Source: Curvularia sp. ZM96 (lineage: Eukaryota; Ascomycota; Dothideomycetes; Pleosporales; Pleosporaceae). Taken from it: a stretch of 64,000 bases of DNA. This document shows, in pieces, positions 35,932 to 46,960 of the stretch (position 1 is the stretch's first letter; each line of letters begins with the position of its first letter). The stretch lies in the NCBI GenBank assembly GCA_022457065.1, contig JAJGBQ010000003.1, forward strand, positions 2,666,001 through 2,730,000. Reading direction: 5' to 3'. The position numbers and the translations under genes were made by a program. The notes beneath the pieces are model-generated. The model was given only the letters and a program-made list of their open reading frames with translations, did not search any database and was not told where the DNA came from.

Positions 35932-36356
35932 TTCCGGTACTTTTGGGATCGCGTAGTCTATCCGAACAAGTTGCAGAAGGTCTCAATGCGAGTGGGAATC
36001 GTGGCGGGGGTGCAGTGAATTGCGCGTTCGGTCGTCAACCCGGTGGACGCGCCGCAGTGTCAATCTAGGGTTCTCCCGGCTTCGCCAAGAGCAGGCGCAC
36101 GAGCCAGGCTGCGCATCACCATCGTGGTTGGAGACATCAAACTGCAGCAGTAACATCACAGCATCATGACCATATTGTCTCCAAAGCCAGACGGCAAACA
36201 CTGAAATGGCCATTCAAGAGCTACTAGGTGGTGAATCCTGGTTGCTGTCTCTCAGGGGTATACAGGGAACAATGAGGCCCTCCGCTAACACTGCAGCAAA
36301 CCCAGATTTGCCAGGACAGCTTGAAAGAATAAGAAAAGACTGCCCACCAATACTCT
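35932..36356. other. Intergenic, RSC4 promoter / CaM kinase 3' region
   Basis: 425 bases holding the promoter of the Rsc4-like gene and the 3' UTR of the kinase gene. Frames here are extensions of antisense reading and are not supported. Confidence 0.55.
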
Positions 36357-37780
36357 CTACTTGGTTCCAGACTCTGATAATGATGCCTTCTTCTCAAACT
36401 CTGCTCGCGCCTCCTGCTCCTTCATCTCTCGCACCTTGGCAAGAACAACCTCTCGGAAGATGGCTCCTTTGGCAATTCTGCTCAGTCGTCCGGGACCCTT
36501 GCCTGTGTCTGTCGTCTCCTTGGTTTCCAGGCCCTTGCCTTCCGAATGCCCGGCAATGGCCTCGCCTGCAGCCTCGCGAGCGTTGGCAGGCACGTCGGCC
36601 TCTCCAGGGACATCTTCCTCCTCGTCTTCCTGCATCTTGAGTGCTTCGATGCGGTTTGCCAGTTTGACCAATTCGATACCGCGCCTGAGGCGGGCCTTTG
36701 CGGCGTATGCCTTGATCTCCGGCACCAAGTTGTGGTCGGTGGCGGTCTTTCCGCTGAGCCATACATGCTGGAGGGCAGCCTGAAAATGTTAGTCGTTGAA
36801 GATACATTAGGTAGGCCTTGCTTACCTCGCTCGTCGGTCGCTTGCTTGGGTCAGGCTCCAAGAGCTTCTTGATGAACTCCTTGGCCTCAGGGCTCACTTC
36901 CTTCCAGTAACGCTCGTGGAAAATGACGCGACCGTTCTTGCATTCCTCAATCAAATCCGCAAGGTTCTCTGACCGGAATGGTGAGTATCCGCAGAGCAAT
37001 GTGTATGTGATGACACCCATGGACCACATGTCGACGGGCTTTCCGTGGCCCTTCTTGAGCATCACTTCAGGCGCCGCATATCCGAACGAGCCGGCCATGG
37101 TTGTCAAGACTTCGGTCTTGGAGTCGAGCATCTTGGCGATACCAAAATCAGCAAGCACGAGGGACGAGTTCTCGTCGCGAGTGAGGTAGAGGAGGTTCTC
37201 TGGCTTGAGATCTGCCTGGTGTCAGTGTCTTTGCGGTAGGCCAGCCAATGTACAACCCACCTCTGTGCACAACGTTGTTCTGGTGAAGGTAGTTGACTGC
37301 ATCAAGCACCTGTCGAATCGTCTCGGCAGCATCCTTTTCTGTGAACTTTCCTTTTTCGCAAATGCGGTCAAACAGCTCACCACCAGTCGCTAGTTGAGTG
37401 ACAATGTAGTATTTGTCCTGGGTCGTGTTAGCTTGCTGACTCGCTCCGCATGGCCAGGTGCATGCCCACCCTTGACTCGAACCAGTCGTGGAACTTGACA
37501 ATGTGCGGGTGCTTCATGCGTTGCAGCATCTCGAGCTCGTCGTAAACCATCTGCTCGTTTCCACGGACATTCTTCTTCAGGATGATCTTGACGGCGACCT
37601 TGCCCTCGGGGCAGTCGGCCTCTCGGACAATACCATATGTGCCCGCGCCCAGCGTCTTTCCGAAGCGGTATCGAGATCTGCAATTGGCATGTTCAGTACG
37701 GGTGCAAGGGTACGCGGGGTAGCAGAGGACACCCACTTGCGGTCGTAGCTGTCGGGCTGGCCGTGCAGCTTGTTGAGCAT
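36357..37780 (-). CDS. cmkA: Calcium/calmodulin-dependent protein kinase (CaMK I type)
   Basis: A Ser/Thr kinase that responds to Ca2+/calmodulin; fungal members affect cell cycle, growth and stress response. Five exons (37780-37737, 37677-37470, 37417-37261, 37211-36826, 36779-36357) give 405 residues. Motifs in order: glycine loop GAGTYGIV, VAVKIILKKN, HRDLKPEN, ADFG, the activation segment with TMAGSFGYAAPE, and WSMGVITYTLLCGYSPF. After the kinase domain, RRGIELVKLANRIEALKMQ is the predicted autoinhibitory/calmodulin-binding helix, followed by an acidic and then Lys-rich tail. The start is MLNKLHGQPDSYDRK; a one-codon upstream exon joined through a GTTTGT donor near 37855 is possible and would add only one to three residues. 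Confidence 0.93.
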
Positions 37781-38815
37781 GTTTGTCACTGAGGACGCAG
37801 CTGGTCAGTCAAGCCGTCCAGGACGTAATGGAGGGGAAATGGGCACAAACTCATGTTGGGCGAACCGGAGAGCAGTTATATGACTGCGACAGGCGTGTGT
37901 TTGGGCGGAGGGTCAGACTCGGAAGTGCCTGTCGGGCGCGTTCAGCTGGCTGTGGGGGTGGTTGGTGAGGGGTAGGTAGATATCGGCGGTTATGTAGCAG
38001 GGCGTTGTCCGGAAGAAAAGTCAAGGGCCAGCAATGCACGGCGATGAAAAGGAGACAGGCACCTGGCTGGGTTGGGTCAGCAACAGCACACGTCCAGGGT
38101 GTGAGTATTGGACGAGCTGGAGGTGCACCTGGGCCAACGGTGGGGGCAGGCGCACCTGAAGGGTCGTGTCCGCCTCGCGGCCTGTGGCTGATAAGTCGTG
38201 AGGCGCAGCGCTGCTTAGCTGCCCGCCCATTACTAGCCCGACCTGAGCCTTCTATTTTTGTTTCCCAGGGGCCAGCCACGCCTGCACGTCTGTATTGGCG
38301 TCGAAGCCAAATGGCAACCTTGGGCATTTCTGCTATACGCGCAGCGGCAACAGCATGAGCGGCTTTCAGCCTGGGCTATTTTGGCCTGCCGTGCTTGTGT
38401 CAGCCGCCATCACTCCACTGTGGCTCCTGTCATCTCTAGCACCCGCATGGGCCGAGTCCAGTCCACCTGGTAGCGCGTCTCCATGGATCGATCTTGTCGT
38501 GGGCAGGCGGCCAGTGCATGGCGAAGAAAAAACGTCAGTCTAGCGAGGAACTGTCAAGCGGCCTAGTTGCCGGCATCCATGGCCCGTCCGGCAGGGGCAG
38601 CGGGAGGGGGAGTGGGAGTGGGAGTGGGAGCAAGGCTGGCAGGTTTGCATGTGCCATTCCTACGTCATGGCCGTTGCGCCGACATAAAATCAGGGTCTCA
38701 ATCAACAACCATCCCATCCCATCGCTTCACTTCTTATTCTTCTCTGCGCTACTACCCCCAATACAAATCTCACTACTCCTCACACCACGCAAACGCACTC
38801 TCCGCTCGCCCAACT
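37781..38815. promoter_or_regulatory. Divergent intergenic region, CaM kinase / small membrane protein gene
   Basis: One kilobase between two divergent starts; it should hold both promoters and 5' UTRs. At 38601-38631 it has a short GGGAGT minisatellite (about four copies). From 38700 to the small gene's ATG it is CT-rich on the plus strand. No supported ORF. Confidence 0.55.
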
Positions 38816-39376
38816 ATGGCTGTCAGCTTCCTCACCATCTTGGCGGGCCTAGTCGCCCTAACCGCAGCCTATGTGTACTTCTGCGGCATCCCGCCTGAGC
38901 TGAAGCGCAAGATGGAGCGCCAGGCCCTCAAGACCATGGGCGAAAACAAAATGTCTTACATGACCAAGGGTAAGTCGCCATGTTCCTGCGTCTCGCCGAC
39001 TCCCTAGCATCTACTGACATCCTCCAGACGCCATCAACAAGGTCCCTGCCTCTGACCAAGAGAACGTCAAGAGCCTCAAGAAGGGCGTCAGCAACCTTGC
39101 CGGCGGTGCTATGCAAAATCCTCTTGGAGAGCAGGCTGGTGAAGCTGCAGACACTTTTACCAGCCCTCTTACTGGTCGCTAATACCTTCTCTTGATGCAG
39201 TTCGCGCCGTCACCCAAATCCGGGATTCAGCGACGAACCTGACCAAGAAGGTACCAGACCAACTCAACTGGAATGCCATGCAGAGCTATCCGAAAGCTGC
39301 GCTCGAGCGTGTCTCCACAATGACAGGCCAGACGCAGGCTGCGGTTCAGCATGAGGTCCAGGAGAAAGCGGAGTAA
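38816..39376 (+). CDS. Small membrane-anchored protein with two plausible splice forms
   Basis: I do not recognise a family. The first exon (38816-38969) encodes a single N-terminal transmembrane segment (FLTILAGLVALTAAYVYFCG) then a basic stretch. Exon 2 starts at 39028 (DAINKVPASDQENVKSLKKG). Two endings are credible. Reading straight through gives a stop at 39180-39182 and 102 residues ending TFTSPLTGR. Removing a 62-nt intron (39139-39200; GTGAAG donor, CTAAT branch site, TGCAG acceptor) joins exon 3 (39201-39376) and gives 146 residues with a helical C-terminus (VRAVTQIRDSATNLTKKVPD ... HEVQEKAE). Both tails look coding, so intron retention may be regulated. The topology suggests a signal-anchor protein of an internal membrane. 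Confidence 0.7.
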
Positions 39377-39574
39377 CGGCGTAACAAAAGTTGAATGTGG
39401 TTGGATGTCCTTGATGACCGTTCGGTTGTTCACTTGCGGTTTGGGGTGGCTCGTCTCTTTTTCCAGCGGTTCTGACGACTTTCCCACGACTCTTACGATT
39501 CCTTTGTAATGATACTTGATATCTCATGACCCTCAATTAATCAATCAATCAATCAGTATCTTGACCTCGCCTCC

Positions 39575-39970
39575 TCATCTCCCCTGCACCCCTCCACTGC
39601 ACACCAACCAAGCCACGCCTTCCCAGCACAGCACAGTCCCCCAAAACACCGCCTGAAACCCACTCTTCCTCGTCTTGTGCTGGAAATAATGCATACCCGC
39701 CAGTGCACCGGGCCAGCCTCCAGCCAGCGCCAGCGTCTGCAGCGTCGTCTCTTTGACTCTCCATTCCAAGTTCCGCGCCTGCATCTTGTCGTAACCGTAA
39801 AATAGGAAAGTTACGCCGTTCAGAACACTGACATACAGGACTGCGTACATAGGCAACTGCGATGCAGCATAAAGCCGGATGAGTGCTGCTGCGGGGAGAA
39901 CGAGCGAGGCGACGCCCGCGAGTGTTGCTATGGTCCAAGGCCGATGGCGGGGGCGCGCTCGGGGTACCAT
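39575..39970 (-). CDS. DUF1294 small membrane protein
   Basis: 131 residues from the ATG at 39970 (MVPRARPRHRPW). The protein has three or four hydrophobic segments and the DUF1294 signatures YGYDKMQARNLEWRVKE, LALAGGWPGALAGMHYF and QHKTRKSGFQ. In bacteria this domain is sometimes fused to a cold-shock domain; none is present here. Function unknown. The frame continues upstream past 40070 with an in-frame Met (MSAKREIGR), so a longer N-terminus is possible, but the hydrophobic core starts soon after the chosen Met. It is convergent with the small membrane protein gene. Confidence 0.8.
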   Translation of the reverse strand: MVPRARPRHRPWTIATLAGVASLVLPAAALIRLYAASQLPMYAVLYVSVLNGVTFLFYGYDKMQARNLEWRVKETTLQTLALAGGWPGALAGMHYFQHKTRKSGFQAVFWGTVLCWEGVAWLVCSGGVQGR

Positions 39971-40109
39971 GGCTGTGTGTGTGGTTGAGTGCTCAAGGAC
40001 GAGGCGAAGAACAAGAGGTGATGCGCGATGACTTGTACCTTTTGACGTCCTGCCGATCTCCCGTTTGGCGGACATGCGGCGCTTGTGCCGAAGAGGTTTA
40101 GTGGGTTGA

Positions 40110-40444
40110 GGTAAGTACAAAACGACTGGAGGCTATCCAACGTTTGCAATACACCTGATATTTGCGAAGGATCCTCGTGAGGATGGTGATGATCAAAATC
40201 ATCATTATTCCAAATCGCATCCTATCAAGCTTGCGTTTCATGTCTCAGACTTGCCTCAATTATGGAACGTATCAAACAGCGAGAAGATAATCTTTTTGAA
40301 AGAGGCGGGAGCTGCAGAGGCAGTAGCGTTCTTCTTGGGCTGTACGCCGGCCGATCTGAAATCTGACGCAGTGGTATAGGAAAGTTTGGAGTATGCTTTG
40401 TACAAGACCCTGATGGCTATGTTATCGAGACTGTGCCGTATTGA
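40110..40444 (+). pseudogene. Probable decayed VOC/glyoxalase-fold fragment
   Basis: The plus strand reads YPTFAIHLIFAKDPREDGDD and HPIKLAFHVSDLPQLW in one frame up to a TAG near 40378. A second frame then gives GVCFVQDPDGYVIETVPY and a stop at 40442-40444. The ending, a strand followed by DPDGYxIE, is the classic C-terminus of glyoxalase/bleomycin-resistance (VOC) domains. The stop and the frame change mean it cannot make a protein. There is no room for a normal intron to repair it. It overlaps the promoter side of the DUF1294 gene. The upstream part of the match is weak; only the last 15 residues are distinctive. Confidence 0.38.
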
Positions 40445-41200
40445 GCAGAGCAGCCTTATCATGGTAGCGCCGGCGAGGATAGTCAGGGTGTTAGATCCTA
40501 CTAAAACACGAACCGTTGCTACAATGACAGATTTTTGAGCTATACCCTTATTGATTATTCTTCCTCTAGTACTATGAGAGATCACGCAAATGGGCAGGAG
40601 TAGTACGGTAAGCCGAGCAATTAACTCAATACCAACTATGATTCATAGCCTCCTACAGGAACCCCTCCCCTAATTTTTTGAAGACCTCAAGTACGACATT
40701 ACTGCTCTGTCGCTTAATACATACAATCGAACTTGCAATCATACATAAATCACGCACACCGTCCAAGACATGTTCTTCTCGACCGAGCCTCGGACCCTCA
40801 GCTCAGCTCAGCTCCTTACAGGTTCATCCATGCAAGCGCTAATTTCCGATTGACCGAAGGGGCCATGTCACCCCACCACATAATATATCACCAAATTGCA
40901 CAAGGAGGAAAAAGAAGGAAAAAAAAAGCTTGTTTCCGAATATGGGGATACGGATGAGATGTTTTTCGCAGTTTGGTTAAGAAAATTAAACACTACTACT
41001 ACCTTCCAAGCCACCAGACTAATCGACTTGCAGTCAAGTTACGTACGTATTGCGAAGCGGGATTCACAACAACAATAAAGGCAAGAGAACACATGATGAT
41101 GGGGGGCGAGACGACTCAGCGAGACCCTTAGTTTAAACTTGAAAATGTGTGTCTGTGTGATCCGCTAAATACAAGATATGATTACTCTTTCAGAGATGAC
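40445..41200. other. Intergenic upstream of the VOC relic / GH17 3' region
   Basis: 756 AT-rich bases with no supported ORF; the right part is the GH17 3' UTR. No repeat or RNA seen. Confidence 0.5.
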
Positions 41201-43011
41201 TTAGGAGGAAAGAGCATCAACACAGCCAAAGTGCTGCTCAACGCCATACGCGCCAGCAGGCTTCCAGGTGTCGTCCTGGAAGGAGAAGACGATCGAGTGA
41301 GCACCAACCTTCTCCTGGATGCTCTTCATGGCGATCTTTTGGTCCTGCTCGCTAGCGACGGCCTTACCGTTGGCCTGGCCAGAAGAAGGCCAGCCAATCT
41401 CACCAATGTACTTGCCCTTGGCAGCGGCGTCGGGGCACACCTTGGCGGCTTGCTCGAGTTGCTGGGCAGCAAAGTCACCAGCCATGTCGGCGCTGATGGA
41501 CTGGGTGAAGTAGGGCTGGACCTGGCAGACAAAAGCATCAATGTGGTCGCAGAGAGCAGCGCCCTTCTGCTCCCAGACATCGACGGGCTCGGTGGTGGTG
41601 ACAGCAACGGTCTTGGGGAAGCCAGCGCCCTGGAGCTCCTGGCGGACGTGGTCAATGTAGGAAGCGAGCTCCTCGGGCTTGCAGTTGCCGTTGAACATGC
41701 ACTCGTTACCAACAATGACCATGGCGACGGAGTCCTTGGGGGCCTTGTTCTTGATGTCCTGGAGCTGCTCGTCGGCGTACTGGGAGAAGCAGCCCTTGCC
41801 GTCCTTGCCGCCAGCCTCGAGGAAGATACCGTAGATGATCTTGAGTCCGTACTTCTCGCACTCGGGAACGACGTGCTCGAAGACACCGCAGTCAGTGCTG
41901 TAGGAACGGATGGTGGTGAAGCCGAGCTCGTGGATCTTCTTGACATCCGAGGCAATCTCCTCAGCAGTCTTGCACTGGCCGTTCTGGGCGTACGGGGTGT
42001 AGGTAATGCCCCACTTGTCGCCGTTGGTTACGATGTGGCCATTGCCGCCGGAGGGGGCAGTGGGCTTGGGCTTGTCACTTCCTTGGGAAGGAGTGGGCTT
42101 TCCTCCGGATGGAGCGGAAGGAGAGGTGGCGGGCTTGCTCTGCTCAGGAACAGCAGGGTAGGAAGGCTGGTTAGGCTTAGGGGTCTCAGGCTGGTTGGGC
42201 TTAGGAGGCTGAGCCGGGTACTCAGGCTGGTTAGGCTTAGGGGCCTCAGGCTGGTTAGGCTTGGGAGGCTGAGCCGGGTAAGCAGGCTGGCTCTGCTGAG
42301 GAACGGCCGGCTGGCTCTGCTGAGGAACAGCAGGTTCGGTGGGCTTGGGGGTCTCCTCAGTGCAGGAGGTGGATTCAGGGACAGCAGGCTTGCTCTCCTG
42401 GGGAACAGCTGGCTTGCTTGGCTGGGGAACAACAGGGTAGCCGGGCTGGCTTGGCTGGGGAACAGGAGGCTGGCTCTGAGGAACGGCAGGGTAGCCAGGC
42501 TGGCTCGGCTGGGGAACAGCAGGCTTTGAGACCTCTGGGACGGGAGCAGGTCCAGTGGGCTTGGGGGTCTCCTCAGTGCAGGAGGTGGACTCCGGGACAG
42601 CAGGCTTGCTCTCCTGGGGAACGACCGGCTTGCTTGGCTGGGGAACAACAGGGTAACCGGGCTGGCTTTGCTGAGGAACGGCCGGCTGGCTCTGCTGGGG
42701 AACAGCGGGGTAGGCGGGCTTCGAGACCTCTGGGACGGGAGCAGGTCCAGTGGGCTTGGGTGCCTCAGGGGTGGCAGTAGGGTAGTGAGGAGCTGGGTGC
42801 TCTGATGGAAGTTAGGATACTAATTCTTTTCAGGTATTGCTTCGCGAAAGTACTGACCTGGGGTCACGTAGACGGTAGTGTAGACCGTGCAAACATCGCC
42901 CTGAGGAGCCGCAGGGTACTCGTGGCGGCGCTGGTGGAAACCAGCGTGGGCCTTGTGCTGAGAGGCGAAGACCGACCCAACGAGGGCAGCGGTAACAAAG
43001 GCGTACTTCAT
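41201..43011 (-). CDS. btgE: Secreted GH17 cell-wall glucosidase/glucanosyltransferase (BtgE-like)
   Basis: A wall-localised GH17 enzyme acting on beta-1,3-glucan. Two exons (43011-42858 and 42801-41201, 57-nt intron) give 584 residues. A signal peptide (MKYAFVTAALVGSVFA, cleavage near SQHKAHA) leads into a long linker rich in Pro, Gln, Lys and Ser with tandem repeats (about 55-300). The C-terminal catalytic domain begins near NGDKWGITYTPYAQNGQC. The acid/base Glu is about residue 418 in MVIVGNE and the nucleophile Glu about 519 in IGEIGWPSSG. There is no GPI signal at the C-terminus (ends CVDALSS), so retention may depend on the linker. Linker plus C-terminal GH17 matches Aspergillus BtgE. 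The repeats leave a 460-residue antisense open frame, which is not a gene. Confidence 0.9.
42341..42751 (-). repeat. In-frame tandem duplication in the GH17 linker
   Basis: Two long units, 42341-42556 (216 nt, 72 codons) and 42557-42751 (195 nt, 65 codons), share the same order of motifs: ESTSCTEETPKPTGPAPVPE-like text, then VPQ(P/Q)SQP and VPQESKPAV blocks. Each unit contains one Cys (STSCTEE). They differ by internal loss of one short repeat. Length variation between strains is expected. Confidence 0.8.
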
Positions 43012-44502
43012 CTTGAGTGCAATAATAAGTCTGGTAGTAACTAGGGGTAGGGTGTTCGTCCGCTGAGTGAGTGAAGCGGGTAATATTAGGATATAATGCG
43101 TATAACGAGTGACGGGGCACAAAAGGCCAAAGAATTAGTTGTCAACGAGGCGATGCGTAACGAAAAGCCTTGCGTAACGACAAGAAGAAGAACTCGAAAC
43201 CAGGCAGGACAGCCAGCGCTTTTGAGTGACGGGCTATGGCCTGTGAGCCAACCAGGCAGTGGGCCGCTGTGGCTCAAAAGACGTTAGTTAGGGGCCCTGG
43301 AAATTACTACGGCTATTGCTGTACAAGAAAGGCATGGACATCCTGTGACCGGCTCTATTGAGTTCCCAAGTTGTCCCGAGCGGAAATGACTCTGGGGTAC
43401 GGCGGTCGTGTTGGGTGGAGGGAGGATCGGGTCTAGCCTCAGATGGGGTTAAGCGCATTCACCCTGAACACCATGGCCAAGTGCGTCACTACAAGCACAA
43501 TCCTACCTCTCTTACGCGCGCAGCTCTCTGGATCGCATCAGCCCCTGCGCATCAAGAAACACATCACGCCTTTCTTAGTCGCTACCGATGGATCTCCCGA
43601 TTGTCAGGGCGCTCCGCCCCTGTGCTGACGGCTCACCAACGGGCACCTCATCAAGCCGATGACATTCCGGATAACGGCAGTGACACGCAGCATTCACGCG
43701 TGGTTAAGTCTTGTGCATCTCAAGGACAAGGCGGAACCATGGCCCCAGCGCTAGCTAATATGCAGGTACCGAAGGGTCTGGGCAGGGCATTGCTCTCTTG
43801 ACCGCTATTTAATTGGCCGAGGTTCGTATTTATGACATGGGGGAAGAGGGTAGTGGAGGCCTGGGGGTGTGCCCCCCTTTCTACGACTCAATGCCACACA
43901 GAAATAGTATTCCCGCTATCGATGATAGACGATGCTAAACTCTCCGGACAGGGATGCCTGTCGCGCTGAAACCTTATTATACATTTGTGCGAGCAGATGC
44001 TAGGGAGCTGTGAGGCTGTCAGAAATGAGATCGACGCATATGGCCACTCCCAGGCCGCGGAACCAGATGCGATGCAGACAGTTCATCTTGCGAGCTAGCA
44101 GCCGAGTGTGCTTGTACCCACAATGCCATTCTTCCTTGTTGTCGACCATGTGCAACAAGGGTCAGCCGACCATCAACCTGTAGCGCAACCCCAGGCGCGG
44201 TCGCGCTACGGACTTGTTAGTTGGCAGGAGACTGGCGCAGTTACTAAGTACAATGGACTCGGCAAGTATCGTCATGCGAGTATATTAGCAAGTCGTACCT
44301 TTCTACAATCTTCGACAATCATAATCATCAATAGGAATTCACACATGGCTGGCATATCGCTGACACTACTGGCTCTTACTATTGCATCAATCGTATTCGT
44401 TGCTGAGAGGACATGCAACACTATGGAAACAGATATTATACACTTGCTATTACAGCAAAATCAAGTTCTCCCCAGCAATTTCGAACTGACTTCTCATGCG
44501 CG
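43012..44502. other. Intergenic, GH17 promoter / monooxygenase 3' region
   Basis: 1.5 kb. The 100 bases next to the GH17 start are its 5' UTR. Frames at 43358-43801 and 44108-44530 have no motif or consistent codon use. No element or RNA seen. Confidence 0.5.
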
Positions 44503-45717
44503 TTATGCCTTGACACTCTCGGGGCCATAGTAGTGTGCTTTGAACATGTCCGAAAACTCCTTTGCGCCGGTTCCACTGAAATGCCCTTTCTTGCCTCCGG
44601 CCGTCTTGATCGCTGCCTTCGTCGATCGCGGAAACATTTCCTCCTCGTAATCCTTGATACCATCGTCCAGGCTCTTCTCACCCTTGCATACCTTGACTAT
44701 CTCCTGCGCCAATACATAGGCATCCTTCATGGCAACATTGACTCCCTCACCAGCGTATGGCGTGAAGACGTGCGCCGCGTCCCCGATGAGTGTCACGCCT
44801 GAGCGACGCGGCCAACGGAAACCTATAGGCAACTCGTACAAGCCGCGAACCTCCAGGTTATCATTGCAAGACAGGACAACGCGCTTCAGATCGTTATGAA
44901 TATGTGGTAAGTAGCGCTCCACATACTGCTTCAGTGCCGAGTCTTTCTGCGTCCAATCGATACCGCAAGTATCGAGAAAGTCTTCCGGTGCCCTCAGAGA
45001 AGCATATGTCCGCAAACTACCATCGCCCTGCCGCTGAGCCTGGACAGCGCAACCATCTCCAAACGCCATCATCGAGCCCTCCCCAGCGTACTTGAGCAGC
45101 CAGGCATCCGCCTTGATGTCGTTACAAGTCAGCATAACCGTCGAGATACCAGAATACGCCGGCATCTGATCCGTCAGCACCTTGCGAACCTTGGACCACG
45201 CCCCGTCACCTCCAACCACAAGATCCGACCCGTATTCCGTCGTCCCATCCGCAAATACCAAATCGTACTTGGCCTCGCCCTCCTTCGACGGCACCACCTC
45301 TTTCAACTTCTTGCCAAACTGAACTTTTCCCTGCTCCAACCTCTCAAACATCAGCGTTGCAAGTGCCATACGATCAATCTCAGGTCTCCCATCAAACGAC
45401 GCCTCGCCTTTCTTGGCCTCCTGCTTATCGCCCTCGTTCTCATCCCAGAATACCTCGCCCGTAACGACGTGGACGACCTTCATCACATCACTCTCTGGCC
45501 GCGCGTGCTTCTTGAATTCCTCCCATAGATCTGCTTCTTTGAGGGCGAGTTGTCCTGTTTGTGGGTGCAGATCCAGGGACCCGCCTTGCGTGCGGAGAAC
45601 AGGTGAGGATTCGTAGACGGTGAATGGGATGCTGTGTTTTTGGAGGATGCAGGCGAGGGCTAGGGACGCCGGGCCGGCGCCTATGATGCTGATTTTGGGT
45701 TGTGGAGGTGATGCCAT
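44503..45717 (-). CDS. FAD-dependent monooxygenase (TetX/salicylate-hydroxylase group)
   Basis: An intronless 404-residue flavoprotein hydroxylase. The dinucleotide-binding start is IIGAGPASLALACIL (residues 11-25), the DG motif is VVGGDGAWSKVRK and the FAD ribityl motif is LIGDAAHVFTPYAGEGVNVA. These three in this spacing define the class A group. In fungi such genes act in aromatic breakdown or in tailoring of secondary metabolites, and some inactivate tetracycline-like compounds; the substrate cannot be told. No transmembrane tail is seen. It stands alone with long intergenic DNA on both sides, and the lack of introns is normal for its class. Confidence 0.9.
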   Translation of the reverse strand: MASPPQPKISIIGAGPASLALACILQKHSIPFTVYESSPVLRTQGGSLDLHPQTGQLALKEADLWEEFKKHARPESDVMKVVHVVTGEVFWDENEGDKQEAKKGEASFDGRPEIDRMALATLMFERLEQGKVQFGKKLKEVVPSKEGEAKYDLVFADGTTEYGSDLVVGGDGAWSKVRKVLTDQMPAYSGISTVMLTCNDIKADAWLLKYAGEGSMMAFGDGCAVQAQRQGDGSLRTYASLRAPEDFLDTCGIDWTQKDSALKQYVERYLPHIHNDLKRVVLSCNDNLEVRGLYELPIGFRWPRRSGVTLIGDAAHVFTPYAGEGVNVAMKDAYVLAQEIVKVCKGEKSLDDGIKDYEEEMFPRSTKAAIKTAGGKKGHFSGTGAKEFSDMFKAHYYGPESVKA

Positions 45718-46960
45718 GGATTATGTTGTTTTGTTCCGAAGTAAGGAGTTTGGATTCGGGGGAGAAGAGGGTTCGGCGTAAAATGAAGTAGGATGGTACA
45801 GAGATAAATGAACTCGCTTTCTTCTGTTTTGAAAATTCGAGTAAAGAGTTTGTCTCTAGGTAGTAAGTAACTGTAGGGATGCTTCTTCAAGTCAAGAAGG
45901 TGGTACAGAAACAATTCCTCCTTTCTCTCCCCGCCGCGCCATTTAAATACTTCACCTTCAACCTTCCCACAAATGTTTTTATTTCTGCCTAGATACTCAT
46001 CATCACGTGAATCTTATTCTTACAGCAGCCTAAGCGATATTCGGCGCTTACCGCATGTTTCGCTCGTTAGAATAAAGCGAACGGTATACATGCATTCTCG
46101 TCTCGGTGCCGAGCGGTCTGTTGTAAAGTCCGAGGCGCGCCGCTAATCCATCGACTACTGATTGATCGACTGCGCCACAGGCAAGGAACGCCGCATGTGT
46201 GGTTGTATGCTCTACTGTAGTACATACTGGCGCCTAGGTACGCGTAATGCATTCTTCAAGGTTCAAACTTAGTGATCACGACTGCATTCAACATGGTATT
46301 CTAGTCTTTGATTATTCATTCGGAGGGCTTTTCAATTTTGGTGCTCAGTTCATGTACTGCTGACATTGTATTGCAAAGCGGGATATACGAGAAGCGTTTA
46401 GGAGTCCTCTTTGCTCGATACAAACCCCTTGCTCCTAATTATTTGAAGAGTATCAGGATAAAAATACATGGAAATGTGGCGGATAGAAAGCCAGACCGAA
46501 AGAGACGGTTTCCAGTTGGTGCTGTGCCTGAAAGTCACGTGGTGGCTGCCTGACGAACGTCACTCGTTCGATATTTGGGGTCTGCAAGGATTGCTTCTGG
46601 AATTAGTCGGAGTTACATCCCCAACAAGTCCCGAGTCTTTAATTATCATCCCTGCTATACTTGGGCAATATCTCTGGCGGTGTACGCTTTTGTTGTGATT
46701 ACATCTGATCAGTAATGGGCTTGAAGGACCACCACCACGGCGCATTTGGACTAGGTGTACAAGCAATCCTGTGCTCAAAGCACCAGGCACGTTGATGGAG
46801 CGGGCCACAAGCTTCCGCTGCCCAATCGTGCGAATTACGTCGTGTTGTTGGGTCGTGCTCCTCAGGAACCGCAATTCCTGGAAGAACCCCAACAAGTCTC
46901 GACTCTCGGGAGAAAATCCACGTCATTGGACCCTTAATCGACAGGCCTATCAAGTCAAAC
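45718..46960. other. Intergenic, monooxygenase promoter / USB1 3' region
   Basis: 1.2 kb, AT-rich in the middle. On the minus strand 46200-46090 has a tRNA A-box-like string (GTGGCGCAGTCG) and GC-rich stem pieces but no B box, so at most a tRNA-derived relic. No protein gene seen. Confidence 0.5.

Noticed and set aside
41147..42529. Plus-strand open frame of 460 residues rich in Leu/Gly/Arg
   Set aside because: It is the mirror of the repetitive, codon-biased GH17 gene on the minus strand, whose signal peptide, splice sites and catalytic motifs are clear.
46085..46200. Possible tRNA on the minus strand
   Set aside because: GTGGCGCAGTCG resembles an A box, but the expected B box reads GGCACCGAGAC and the arms do not fold; at most a tRNA-derived relic.
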